Positions 1 to 13,214 of a DNA stretch of 15,885 bases are shown here, piece by piece. Source of the DNA: T1Sed10-7 sp047921175 (GTDB lineage: Bacteria > Actinomycetota > Nitriliruptoria > Nitriliruptorales > Nitriliruptoraceae); contig JBLRWQ010000067.1 in assembly GCA_047921175.1 (NCBI GenBank), forward strand, positions 1-15,885. The letters are read 5' to 3'. Position numbers and translations under genes: made by a program. Every line of letters starts with the position of its first letter. The first letter of the stretch is position 1. A model generated the notes under the pieces. That model saw only the letters and a program-made list of their open reading frames with translations. It did not search any database and was not told where the DNA came from.

Positions 1-166
1 GCACCCGGCAGACCTTCCGGAGCGCCGAGTTCGGCTTCTTCGGGGTGGTCGTGTAGACGCGGGTGCAGACCCCACGGCGCTGGGGGGAACCCTTCAGCGC
101 GAGGGTCTTGTTCTTCTTCGCCTTGTCCTGGCGGCCCTTGCGCACCAGTTGCTGGATGGTGGGCAT
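1..166 (-). CDS. rpsL: 30S ribosomal protein S12, N-terminal part (cut by window edge)
   Basis: This encodes the first 55 residues of S12, the decoding-centre protein of the small ribosomal subunit. The ATG at 166-164 opens MPTIQQLVRKGR, and the family-diagnostic TTTPKKPNSALRKV block lies at residues 39-52. Lys43 and its neighbours are the wild-type residues at the streptomycin-resistance position, so no resistance substitution is visible in the part present. Residue 53 is Cys where many actinobacteria have Ala, which is natural variation. A ribosome binding site (GGAGAAGG, 180-173) sits 6 nt before the start. The gene follows rpoC as in most actinobacteria, where rpsG, fusA and often a tuf come next (outside the window). 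It has its own promoter and a long leader (488-517 and 167-480). The rest of the gene is missing only because the window ends. Confidence 0.97.
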   Translation of the reverse strand, partial: MPTIQQLVRKGRQDKAKKNKTLALKGSPQRRGVCTRVYTTTPKKPNSALRKVCRV

Positions 167-480
167 GCCTGGCCTTCTCCGTCTGTCGGCACGGACACCG
201 CGGTCAGCGGCGACCGTGCGCGAGGCAAGCTCGCGATGGGTCGTGGGTCGGGGTGGTCCCCACCCGGGTCGTCGGGCCGGCCGTCGCGCCGTTGTGGGCG
301 CGGTACGGACGGACCTGTCGGCCAGGAGGGGTGAGGTCGGAGGGCCCGGTCCGACCCACGGGGTCGGGCGTTCCTCTCCTGCGGACGGGATCTGGGGGAG
401 CCACGGTCACCCCCGGGGGGGTGCGGGACCTTCGCAGAGTGCCCAGAACGGCGCACCGCGACCCACCGGGCCGCGGCGCG
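167..480 (-). promoter_or_regulatory. Long structured 5' leader of rpsL
   Basis: This is about 314 nt between the predicted rpsL transcription start (about 481) and its ATG, with no convincing gene. It contains several perfect inverted repeats: 189-194/214-219, 219-224/230-235 (loop 225-229), 251-256/260-265 and 335-341/350-356. A 10-bp pair, 242-251 with 351-360, competes with the 335-356 hairpin, so two alternative folds are possible. The base pairing is read directly from the sequence. A regulatory role (S12/S7 feedback or attenuation) is inference, and I do not recognise a named leader family. High GC content makes some chance hairpins expected. Confidence 0.45.
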
Positions 481-487
481 AGACGCA

Positions 488-517
488 ACGGTACCGAGCC
501 TGCACACGGGGTGTCAA
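488..517 (-). promoter_or_regulatory. Housekeeping-sigma promoter for rpsL
   Basis: On the minus strand there is a perfect -35 box TTGACA (517-512), an 18-bp spacer, and a -10 box TACCGT (493-488) preceded by GG. Transcription would start near 481 and run towards rpsL. It is the best match in the window to the sigma-70/SigA consensus. It shares spacing and the GG-TAC -10 form with the promoters of rpoB, rplJ and tRNA-Trp. Confidence 0.75.
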
Positions 518-673
518 CCGGAGCGGTGTCCGGTCGGCCGCCGGGTCGGGTACGCGCACGGTCGCTCGACGGACGGCCGGTGGCCATCGGGCCCGAGGAC
601 CTGTCCGGGCGAACGAGGGCACAGGAGCCGTCGCCCGCGCACGATGGGGGGGCAGACGCGAGGACCCGAACCG

Positions 674-853
674 ATGGGAACCACGATGAAGCGAACGCTG
701 ACCGCGAAGATGACCCTGCTCGGTGGGGCGGCCGCCCTGGCGCTCGGCGCCGCGGCCTGTGACCCGGACGACCTCGACACCGACCCCGCGCAGGACGACC
801 TGCTCGAAGACGATCTGCTCGAGGACGACCTGTTCGAGGACGAGGACCTGTGA
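674..853 (+). CDS. Small acidic putative lipoprotein, unknown function
   Basis: A 59-residue protein, and the only credible plus-strand gene here. From ATG 674 it reads MGTTMKRTLTAKM followed by a hydrophobic stretch (TLLGGAAALALGAAAC), which looks like a positively charged n-region, a hydrophobic h-region and a lipobox-like AAA-Cys. The -3 residue is Ala rather than Leu, so the lipobox is permissive rather than canonical. After the Cys the mature part is about 30 residues, almost all Asp, Glu and Leu, with three copies of a DDLLE-type pentad. A GAGGA at 660-664 lies 9 nt before ATG 674. An internal ATG at 686 (MKRTLTAK) is the alternative start, but its upstream match is weaker. The gene converges on rpoC and shares the hairpin at 881-915 as terminator. 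I see no clear promoter for it and recognise no family. An acidic surface-anchored peptide is inference. Confidence 0.58.
   Translation: MGTTMKRTLTAKMTLLGGAAALALGAAACDPDDLDTDPAQDDLLEDDLLEDDLFEDEDL
794..838 (+). repeat. Three tandem 15-bp units encoding DDLLE, DDLLE, DDLFE
   Basis: Units lie at 794-808, 809-823 and 824-838, in frame with the small lipoprotein ORF, followed by a partial acidic unit (DEDL) up to the stop. The copies differ mainly at synonymous positions (GAC/GAT, GAA/GAG, CTG/TTC), which suggests an old in-frame duplication maintained at the protein level. Confidence 0.8.
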
Positions 854-880
854 CGCGCCCCATCTCGGCGCATCGGACGA

Positions 881-915
881 CGTCGAGGCCCCGCCATCGT
901 GGCGGGGCCTCGACG
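881..915. terminator. Strong hairpin terminator between rpoC and the small lipoprotein gene
   Basis: This is a perfect 16-bp inverted repeat, 881-896 with 900-915, around a TCG loop. It starts 18 nt past the rpoC stop on the minus strand and 27 nt past the stop of the plus-strand ORF, so it can serve both convergent genes. There is no U-tract on either side, as is common for terminators in very GC-rich actinobacteria. Confidence 0.85.
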
Positions 916-932
916 CGTGGTTGGGGGCGGGC

Positions 933-4925
<3,993 letters not shown>

Positions 4926-5029
4926 GTGCCGACGTCCTCCCTACCTCATCGTCCCGCCCGGCTGCTCACCGGTCCTGCGGGCTGCGACCGCAACGGCCGC
5001 GCTACGTGTTCTTGCCAGCGGTCACGCCA

Positions 5030-8530
<3,501 letters not shown>

Positions 8531-8842
8531 CGGGGACCTCCCCTGGGACTGATGGCGGTCTCGGCGGGTGGAAGCGGCGGCGCTCCGACCCTCCGGGTGG
8601 GACGTCGATCTCGCACGGCAGCGCGACCGGGGCGACGGGCACCGGTCACGCGGGGTGCACGACGTGGTGCGCGGACGTCACGAGTTCCACGTGCGAGGAC
8701 GCGTCCATCCGGCCAGGTGACGACACACGGCACTCCGAGCGCGCAGGGGCACGGGGAGAGCTCGGATGGCGACGACCTCGCTCGAGGATGGCGCGACCCG
8801 CTGGTACGTGGGAGCAGCGGGACGACGGCGGAGCACACGTGG
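8531..8842 (-). promoter_or_regulatory. Long 5' leader of rpoBC
   Basis: About 312 nt separate the predicted transcription start (about 8843) from the rpoB TTG codon. Reading all frames I see only shadow ORFs. One minus-strand frame opens with GTG at 8838 but runs into rpoB without recognisable content. A ribosome binding site for rpoB lies at the 3' end. Some short inverted repeats are present, but none is as strong as those after rplL. Long untranslated leaders are plausible sites for transcriptional control of RNA polymerase synthesis. No known family is recognised. Confidence 0.4.
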
Positions 8843-8849
8843 GTCCGGA

Positions 8850-8879
8850 AGCGTACCCGCGGTGCGTGGAGCGCGTCAA
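8850..8879 (-). promoter_or_regulatory. Housekeeping-sigma promoter for rpoBC
   Basis: On the minus strand there is TTGACG (8879-8874), an 18-bp spacer, and TACGCT (8855-8850) preceded by GG. The first T of the -35 box is the last base of the hairpin at 8879-8904, so terminator and promoter abut. The same -10 hexamer and spacing occur before rplJ and tRNA-Trp. Confidence 0.72.
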
Positions 8880-8904
8880 CCGCCCCCGGCTGGCCGGGGG
8901 CGGT
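8879..8904 (-). terminator. Second hairpin downstream of rplL
   Basis: This is a perfect 11-bp inverted repeat, 879-889 with 894-904 (offset 8000), around a 4-nt loop, all G/C except the outer A-T pair. On the minus strand it is the second of two consecutive hairpins after rplL and ends exactly at the rpoB -35 box. It probably reduces read-through from rplJL into rpoBC. There is no U-tract. Confidence 0.7.
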
Positions 8905-8915
8905 GGCACGCGTCG

Positions 8916-8941
8916 GGCCCCCTCGGACGGCCGAGGGAGCC
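8916..8941 (-). terminator. First hairpin downstream of rplL (terminator or attenuator)
   Basis: This is an 11-bp stem, 8916-8926 with 8931-8941, with a single G-U wobble and a 4-nt loop. It begins 5 nt after the rplL stop. Together with the next hairpin it forms a tandem attenuator between rplL and rpoB, a position where partial termination is well known in bacteria. Confidence 0.7.
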
Positions 8942-8946
8942 GCGAC

Positions 8947-9330
8947 TCACTTGAGCTCGACGGAGGCGCCTGCGGCCTCGAGCTTGTCCTTGGCCTCCTC
9001 GGCAGCGTCCTTCGCGACACCCTCGAGGACCGCCTTCGGGGCGCTCTCGACCAGCTCCTTGGCCTCCTTGAGACCCAGGCTGGTGAGCGCGCGCACCTCC
9101 TTGATGACACCGATCTTCTTCTCGCCGGCGCTGGTGAGGACGACGTCGAACTCCGTCTTCTCCTCCTCGACCTCGGCCTCGGCGCCACCGGCACCCGCGG
9201 CCGCGACCGCGACCGGCGCCGCAGCGGTGACCTCGAAGGTCTCCTCGAACTTCTTGACGAGCTCGCTCAGCTCCATGAGCGTGAGCTCCTTGAACTGCTC
9301 GATGAGCTCGTCGGTGGTCAGCTTCGCCAT
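8947..9330 (-). CDS. rplL: 50S ribosomal protein L7/L12
   Basis: A 127-residue stalk protein that recruits and activates translational GTPases such as EF-Tu and EF-G. The N-terminal dimerisation and L10-binding helices are residues 1-33 (MAKLTTDELIEQFKELT...). The Ala/Gly/Pro-rich flexible hinge is about 34-57. The globular C-terminal domain follows from EKTEFDVVL, with the conserved KKIGVIKEVRALTSLGLKEAK segment that contacts the factors. Length is typical. The AGGAGG ribosome binding site lies 7 nt before the ATG at 9330. It follows rplJ by 83 nt without an evident promoter and ends at tandem hairpins, so it is the last gene of the rplJL segment. Confidence 0.98.
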   Translation of the reverse strand: MAKLTTDELIEQFKELTLMELSELVKKFEETFEVTAAAPVAVAAAGAGGAEAEVEEEKTEFDVVLTSAGEKKIGVIKEVRALTSLGLKEAKELVESAPKAVLEGVAKDAAEEAKDKLEAAGASVELK

Positions 9331-9413
9331 CGTGGTTCCTCCTGGTGGCGCAGACGCGCCGGGTGGTCGTGCGGGTCCGTCGGTCGCGGGCCCGAGTCGT
9401 GCGGGACCTCGGC

Positions 9414-10178
9414 TCAGGCCTCGGTCGTGGTCTCGTCGTCGGGTGTGGGTGCCGCCTGCGGTGCGGCAGCGGCCACCGTCTCCTCGACGGTCGCCTCGGC
9501 CTCCTCGACGGTCGCCTCGGCCTGCTCGGCGGGTGCCTCGGCCTCCTCGTCAGACGCGGTGACCGGCTCGGTCACGGCCTCGGCGGGCTCGGGCGCGGCC
9601 TCGGCGCTTGCCGCGACCTCGGGGCCGGCCGCCGGCGCGCTCGGGGTGAAGCCCTTGGCCTCGACCCCACCCGCGTCGATGAGCGCCTGCATGAGGCGGG
9701 CCTGCTTCTCGGTCGCCGCCACCATGAGCCGGGCCATGCCCGACAGGGCGCCCTGCATCAGGCCGGCGAGCTTGGCGAGCAGCTCCTCACGGCTCTCGAG
9801 GTCGGCCAGCTTCAACGCCGCCTCACCGTCGAGCACCTCACCATCGAGGTAGCCGCCGGTCAGGACGAGGTCCGGGTGGTCCTTGGCGAAGGCCTTGATC
9901 GCCTTCGCGGGGCCGACCGGGTCCTCGGCGCACAGCACCAGGCTGGTCGGACCCTCGAGCAGCTCATCGAGTCCCTCGATCCCGGCGGCGTGTGCGGCCC
10001 GCTTGGTGAGGGTGTTCTTGACGACCTTCATCTCGGCGTTCGCGTCGCGCAACCTGGCGCGCAGCTCGGCGAGCTCGCCGACCGTCAGGCCCCGGTAGTG
10101 GGTGAGCAGCGTCGCCGACGCGCCGGTGAGATCCTGACGGACCTCCTCGACCTTGGCGACCTTGTCCGGCCGTGCCAC
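9414..10178 (-). CDS. rplJ: 50S ribosomal protein L10 with long acidic C-terminal tail
   Basis: A 254-residue L10, the base of the ribosomal stalk, which binds 23S rRNA and carries the L7/L12 dimers. The start is GTG at 10178 (MARPDKVAKVEEVRQDL). A GGAGGT lies 5 nt before it, and the sequence upstream does not look like L10. Residues 1-175 match the family, including the NTLTKRAA block and the C-terminal helix (LAKLAGLMQGALSGMARLM) that binds L7/L12. From about residue 177 a further 78 residues are Ala/Glu/Pro/Thr-rich and acidic, with EEAEATV-type repeats. Many L10 proteins end near 165-180, so this is a long tail, although acidic extensions occur in other actinobacteria. The gene has its own promoter (10409-10438) and a probable L10 leader, and is followed by rplL. 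Confidence 0.97.
   Translation of the reverse strand: MARPDKVAKVEEVRQDLTGASATLLTHYRGLTVGELAELRARLRDANAEMKVVKNTLTKRAAHAAGIEGLDELLEGPTSLVLCAEDPVGPAKAIKAFAKDHPDLVLTGGYLDGEVLDGEAALKLADLESREELLAKLAGLMQGALSGMARLMVAATEKQARLMQALIDAGGVEAKGFTPSAPAAGPEVAASAEAAPEPAEAVTEPVTASDEEAEAPAEQAEATVEEAEATVEETVAAAAPQAAPTPDDETTTEA
9481..9543 (-). repeat. 21-bp tandem repeat in the L10 tail
   Basis: Two identical 21-bp units (9481-9501, 9502-9522) are followed by a third degenerate copy (9523-9543). They are in frame in rplJ and encode heptads of the EEAEATV type in the acidic tail, with the degenerate copy encoding EAPAEQA. In-frame units suggest tail length can change by slippage. Confidence 0.8.
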
Positions 10179-10402
10179 GTGTGACCTCCGTCGTCGTGCG
10201 GTGCCGTCTCCGCCGGGGATCGCTCCGGAACGACGACGTCCCCCTCGCGCGTCGCGCAGGGGGACGAGGGGCGGCCACGACCTCGTGCGAGGTGCGGAAC
10301 CCGATCGATCCTGCGCGGGACGCGTGGTGGGGAGCGGCGATCGCTCCGGCCGGTCCACGTCCTTCGGCCCGGGAGGGCGTCCAGCGGTCTTCGGCTCGTT
10401 GG
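10179..10402 (-). ncRNA. Probable L10 leader (rplJ autoregulatory leader RNA)
   Basis: This is the untranslated stretch between the predicted rplJ start site and its GTG. It carries sequence resembling the actinobacterial L10 leader as I recall it: GAAGACCGCTGGACG near the 5' end and GCGCAGG further on. CGCGCAGG (10317-10310) can pair with CCTGCGCG (10260-10253). A competing perfect 8-bp hairpin, 10238-10245 with 10258-10265, overlaps that pairing by 3 nt. In known systems L10 or L10-L12 binds this leader to repress its own synthesis. The call rests on position and remembered motif. A covariance-model match to Rfam RF00557 would settle it. Confidence 0.62.
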
Positions 10403-10408
10403 TTGGGA

Positions 10409-10438
10409 AGCGTACCGGCCCGCTCGCGGGCAGGCGAA
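10409..10438 (-). promoter_or_regulatory. Probable promoter for rplJL
   Basis: On the minus strand the -10 box is TACGCT (10414-10409), preceded by GG. Eighteen bp upstream lies TTCGCC (10438-10433), a poor -35 with 3 of 6 consensus bases. The -10 and spacing are identical to the rpoB and tRNA-Trp promoters, which raises confidence. It overlaps the hairpin at 10415-10446. Confidence 0.5.
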
Positions 10439-10446
10439 CGGGCCGG
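10415..10446 (-). other. GC-rich inverted repeat overlapping the rplJ promoter
   Basis: This is a perfect 8-bp inverted repeat, 10415-10422 with 10439-10446, with a 16-nt loop. It is the second hairpin after rplA. As RNA it could add to termination after rplA. As DNA it covers the -35 and spacer of the rplJ promoter and might be an operator. Both roles are inference. Confidence 0.4.
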
Positions 10447-10448
10447 GA

Positions 10449-10471
10449 GGTCGCGCGGCGGTCGCGCGACC
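10449..10471 (-). terminator. Hairpin terminator or attenuator after rplA
   Basis: This is a perfect 9-bp inverted repeat, 10449-10457 with 10463-10471, with a 5-nt loop. It begins 8 nt after the rplA stop codon. It separates the secE-nusG-rplKA segment from rplJL, which has its own promoter. It lacks a U-tract. Confidence 0.72.
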
Positions 10472-10479
10472 CCTGGGGA

Positions 10480-11199
10480 TCAGTCCTCGTCCTCGAGCAG
10501 CGCCCGGCTCTTGGTCGGGTCGAGCACGATCGAGGGCGACATCGAGGTGGAGATGGCCACGGTGCGGATGTAGCGGCCCTTGGCTGCGGAGGGACGCTGT
10601 CGCATGATCTCGCCGACCAGCTCGACGTAGTTCTCCACCAACTGCTCGACGGAGAACGACGCCTTGCCGATCTTGACGTGCACGTTGCCGTTGCGGTCGG
10701 AGCGGTACTCGACCCGGCCGGCCTTGATCTCGCTGACGGCCTTGCCGACGTCCATGGTCACCGTGCCGGACTTGGGGTTCGGCATCAGCCCGCGCGGCCC
10801 CAGCGTCTTGCCCAGACGCCCGAGCTTGCCCATCATGTCGGGGGTCGCGATGATCGCGTCCAGCACGTCGATCAGCTCGCCAGCGGACAGGCGCTCGACC
10901 AGGTCGTCGGCACCGACGTGGTCCGCGCCGGCGGCGGTGGCCTCGGCGGCCTTCTCCCCCGCCGCGACGACCGCGACGGTGACCTCGCTGCCCGTGCCGT
11001 GCGGCAGGGCCACGGCGCCGCGGAGCATCTGGTCCGCCTTGCGCGGGTCGATGCCGAGCCGGAAGGCGACGTCGACGGTGGCGTCGTAGCCGGCGCTGTC
11101 GATCTGCTTCAGCAGCGTGAAGCCGGACTTGGGCCCATAGAGGCGGTCGCGGTCGATCTGCTCGAGCGCCGCCCGGTACTTCCTGCTCTTCTTCGCCAT
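10480..11199 (-). CDS. rplA: 50S ribosomal protein L1
   Basis: A 239-residue L1, the mobile stalk protein at the E site of the large subunit. In many bacteria it also represses its own operon mRNA. The ATG at 11199 starts MAKKSRKYRAALEQIDRDRLYGP. A GAGGAG lies about 9 nt upstream, and an in-frame upstream extension lacks similarity to L1. The diagnostic GRLGKTLGPRGLMPNPKSGTV block is at about residues 125-145, and the rRNA-contacting KAGRVEYRSDRNGNVHVKIGK segment follows. Length is normal. It follows rplK by 106 nt, a stretch with small hairpins but no clear promoter, so the two are probably co-transcribed. A hairpin lies just after its stop. Confidence 0.98.
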   Translation of the reverse strand: MAKKSRKYRAALEQIDRDRLYGPKSGFTLLKQIDSAGYDATVDVAFRLGIDPRKADQMLRGAVALPHGTGSEVTVAVVAAGEKAAEATAAGADHVGADDLVERLSAGELIDVLDAIIATPDMMGKLGRLGKTLGPRGLMPNPKSGTVTMDVGKAVSEIKAGRVEYRSDRNGNVHVKIGKASFSVEQLVENYVELVGEIMRQRPSAAKGRYIRTVAISTSMSPSIVLDPTKSRALLEDED

Positions 11200-11224
11200 G
11201 GTGTTCGCTCCTCGTGGTCCAGGC

Positions 11225-11241
11225 GACGGCGTCGTGCCGTC
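11225..11241 (-). other. Small perfect hairpin before rplA
   Basis: A 6-bp inverted repeat (11225-11230 with 11236-11241) with a 5-nt loop, about 25 nt upstream of the rplA start. Its place before rplA makes it a possible element for L1 feedback or for translation control, but I cannot match it to a known L1 site. Confidence 0.35.
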
Positions 11242-11286
11242 TCCCACCTAGGACGGGTGGCACCCCGGGATGGCGGTCCCGAGGTC

Positions 11287-11305
11287 GCCCGACAAGGGGT
11301 CGGGC
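11287..11305 (-). other. Hairpin abutting the rplK stop codon
   Basis: A perfect 7-bp inverted repeat (11287-11293 with 11299-11305) with a 5-nt loop that starts directly after the TGA of rplK. It could be a weak terminator or an mRNA-stabilising 3' structure between rplK and rplA. The lack of a new promoter before rplA argues against full termination. Confidence 0.5.
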
Positions 11306-11731
11306 TCAGTCGGTGACGGTGATCCCCATCGACCGTGCGGTGCCCTCGATGATGCGCATGGCGCCCTCGAGGTCGATCGCGTTGAGGTCGGGCATCTTCT
11401 TCTCCGCGATCTCCTGGACCTGCGCCCGGGAGACGGAGCCGACCTTGGTCGTGTGCGGGGTCCCGGAGCCGCCGGGCACACCTGCCGCCTTCATCAGCAG
11501 CTGGGCAGCCGGCGGGGTCTTCATGATGAAGGTGAAGGAACGGTCCTCGTAGACCGTGATCTCCACCGGGACGATGTCGCCCTGCATCGCGGCGGTCTTC
11601 TCGTTGAACGCCTTGCAGAACTCCATGATGTTCACGGAGTGCTGACCGAGCGCCGGACCGACGGGCGGAGCGGGGTTGGCCTGTGCGGCCGGGATCTGCA
11701 GCTTGATGAAGCCTGCGACCTTCTTCGCCAT
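11306..11731 (-). CDS. rplK: 50S ribosomal protein L11
   Basis: A 141-residue L11 that binds the GTPase-associated centre of 23S rRNA and is needed for stringent-response signalling through Rel. The ATG at 11731 starts MAKKVAGFIKLQIPAAQANP. The N-terminal domain has the proline-rich segment with Pro22 and Pro26, the positions where thiostrepton-resistance mutations arise, here wild type. The C-terminal rRNA-binding domain includes KTPPAAQLLMKAAG and the closing EGTARSMGITV. Length is exactly typical. AGGAGA lies 9 nt before the start. It follows nusG by 113 nt, a gap with one short hairpin and no clear promoter. Confidence 0.98.
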   Translation of the reverse strand: MAKKVAGFIKLQIPAAQANPAPPVGPALGQHSVNIMEFCKAFNEKTAAMQGDIVPVEITVYEDRSFTFIMKTPPAAQLLMKAAGVPGGSGTPHTTKVGSVSRAQVQEIAEKKMPDLNAIDLEGAMRIIEGTARSMGITVTD

Positions 11732-11760
11732 GGTTCGTTGTCTCCTCGCGTGGTGCTGGC

Positions 11761-11777
11761 GGCCGCCTCATGCGGCC
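11761..11777 (-). other. Short hairpin between nusG and rplK
   Basis: A perfect 6-bp inverted repeat (11761-11766 with 11772-11777) with a 5-nt loop, about 30 nt upstream of the rplK start. In other bacteria the leader of the L11-L1 operon is the L1 target, so this is a candidate part of such a site. That is inference from position only. Confidence 0.35.
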
Positions 11778-11844
11778 TCCCACGATCGATGGGTGGTGCG
11801 ACCGCTGCGACACCGTCACCGGCGGCAGCGGAGGACTGGGTGGG

Positions 11845-12729
11845 TCAGAGCTTCGCCACGTTGTCGAAGGGCAGCTCCAGCGGGGTCTCACGACCGAACA
11901 CGCTGACGAGCACCTTGAGCTTGGCCTGGTCGAGGTTGATCTCCGCGATCGTGCCGGTGAAGTCGGCGAAGGGCCCGCCGGTGACGCGGACGGTCTCGCC
12001 GATCTCGAGGTCGATCTCCGCCGCGACCTTGGTGGGTGCGGTCTCGGTCGCTTCGTCGCTGGCGCTCTCCTCGATCACCTCGGCGGGGATCTTGAGCGTC
12101 GCGGCGACCTCCTTCAACGGCAGGGGCACGGGCCTCGTCCCGGGCGAGCCCACGAACCCGGTGACCGCCGGGGTGTGCCGCACGATGCCCCAGACCTCGT
12201 CGTCCATGAGCGCGCGGACGAGCACGTAGCCGGGCAGGAACTTCTTCTGCGAGACGGTCTTCTTGCCCTTCTTGTACTCGGTGACCTCCTCGGTCGGGAT
12301 CACCACCTCGAGCACGCGGTCCTCGGCCTCGAGCGCCTCGACGCGGTTGGCGAGGTTGTCCTTGACCCGCTGCTCGTAGCCCGAGTAGGTGTGGACCACG
12401 TACCAGTCGCCCAACAGGCGAGCGAGCTCCTTCTGGTCGCGGACGTCCTCCAGGGAGCGGGGCCGGCGGCGACGCGCCGGCGCGGCCTCGTCCGTCGCCT
12501 CGGTCGCGGCGGCGTCGGGGCCGTCCGTCGCCGGTGCCTCCTCGGCCTCGACGCCGGCGAGCCCCAACAGGTCGTCGAGATCGTCGCCGTCAGCGACGAC
12601 GTCATCGACATCATCACTGCGCTCGGCCTCCGCGCCCTCGATCGGCGCGGGCGCAGGCTGCGCGGGCGCGTCCGTCGGCGCGTCGGCGTCGACGCTCGGA
12701 TCGTGCTCGGTCGTGGTCTGGTCGGACAC
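11845..12729 (-). CDS. nusG: Transcription termination/antitermination factor NusG
   Basis: A 294-residue NusG that binds RNA polymerase at the beta' clamp and couples it to Rho or the ribosome. The start is taken as GTG at 12729 (VSDQTTTEHDPS), 5 nt after the secE stop. Another GTG 9 nt further upstream overlaps that stop and is possible. Residues 1 to about 105 are an acidic, Ala/Asp/Glu-rich, probably disordered extension ending in a basic RRRRPR patch, as in actinobacterial NusG. The NGN domain starts near 108 (DWYVVHTYSGYEQRVKDNL) and includes KKFLPGYVLV. A linker rich in Glu and Thr leads to the KOW domain (about 240-294, GETVRVTGGPFADFTGTI). It sits directly behind secE, the usual pairing. 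Confidence 0.96.
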   Translation of the reverse strand: MSDQTTTEHDPSVDADAPTDAPAQPAPAPIEGAEAERSDDVDDVVADGDDLDDLLGLAGVEAEEAPATDGPDAAATEATDEAAPARRRRPRSLEDVRDQKELARLLGDWYVVHTYSGYEQRVKDNLANRVEALEAEDRVLEVVIPTEEVTEYKKGKKTVSQKKFLPGYVLVRALMDDEVWGIVRHTPAVTGFVGSPGTRPVPLPLKEVAATLKIPAEVIEESASDEATETAPTKVAAEIDLEIGETVRVTGGPFADFTGTIAEINLDQAKLKVLVSVFGRETPLELPFDNVAKL

Positions 12730-12734
12730 GCTTC

Positions 12735-13007
12735 TCACCCCAGGGTGTTGATGACGGCGCGGCGGATCACCTCGTCCATGCCCCACACGATGCCGACGAG
12801 CACGGCGGTCGTGACGAGGACGACGATGGTGTACGACGTCACCTCCTTGCGGTTGGGCCATACCACCTTGCGCAGCTCGCTGCGCACCTCACGCAGGAAC
12901 TGCTTCGGCGAGGTGCGGGAGCTACGCGTCGGCTCCGACGCGGCGCTCTTGATGCCCTCCGTGCGTCGCTGCTCGCGACCGCCGCGGCGCTTGTCCTCGC
13001 GGTTCAT
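12735..13007 (-). CDS. secE: Preprotein translocase subunit SecE
   Basis: A 90-residue SecE, the clamp subunit of the SecYEG protein-export channel in the plasma membrane. The ATG at 13007 (MNREDKRRGGREQ) has GGGAG 5 nt upstream. In-frame codons further upstream are not SecE-like. The N-terminal 35 residues are basic and hydrophilic. The conserved amphipathic segment with RKVVWPNRKEV is at about 46-56. A single membrane helix spans about 59-77 (YTIVVLVTTAVLVGIVWGM). Single-helix SecE proteins of this size are typical outside the enterobacteria. It lies 207 nt after tRNA-Trp and 5 nt before nusG, so it shares a transcript with nusG. I see no promoter of its own in the gap. Confidence 0.96.
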   Translation of the reverse strand: MNREDKRRGGREQRRTEGIKSAASEPTRSSRTSPKQFLREVRSELRKVVWPNRKEVTSYTIVVLVTTAVLVGIVWGMDEVIRRAVINTLG

Positions 13008-13214
13008 GTCGACTCCCGAGCCGGGGATCCTTCGGGCCGTTGCCCGGTCGGACCGCAGACGCCGCCACGGGGTGACGGCGGGTCGTAGGTGGTCGTGGAC
13101 CGGCGCCGCTCGCACGGGTTGCCGGGTCCGGAGCTGCTCCGAGGTCGCGGAGCGTGGGGCGGGTTCGCTGGGCGGTGGCGTGACGGCGACCGACCGGTGG
13201 TGTGGGACACCTCG

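Noticed and set aside
13008..13214. Separate promoter for secE-nusG in the gap after tRNA-Trp
   Set aside because: The best candidates (for example a TACGAC) lack the terminal T and a matching -35. Read-through from the tRNA-Trp promoter is the simpler reading.
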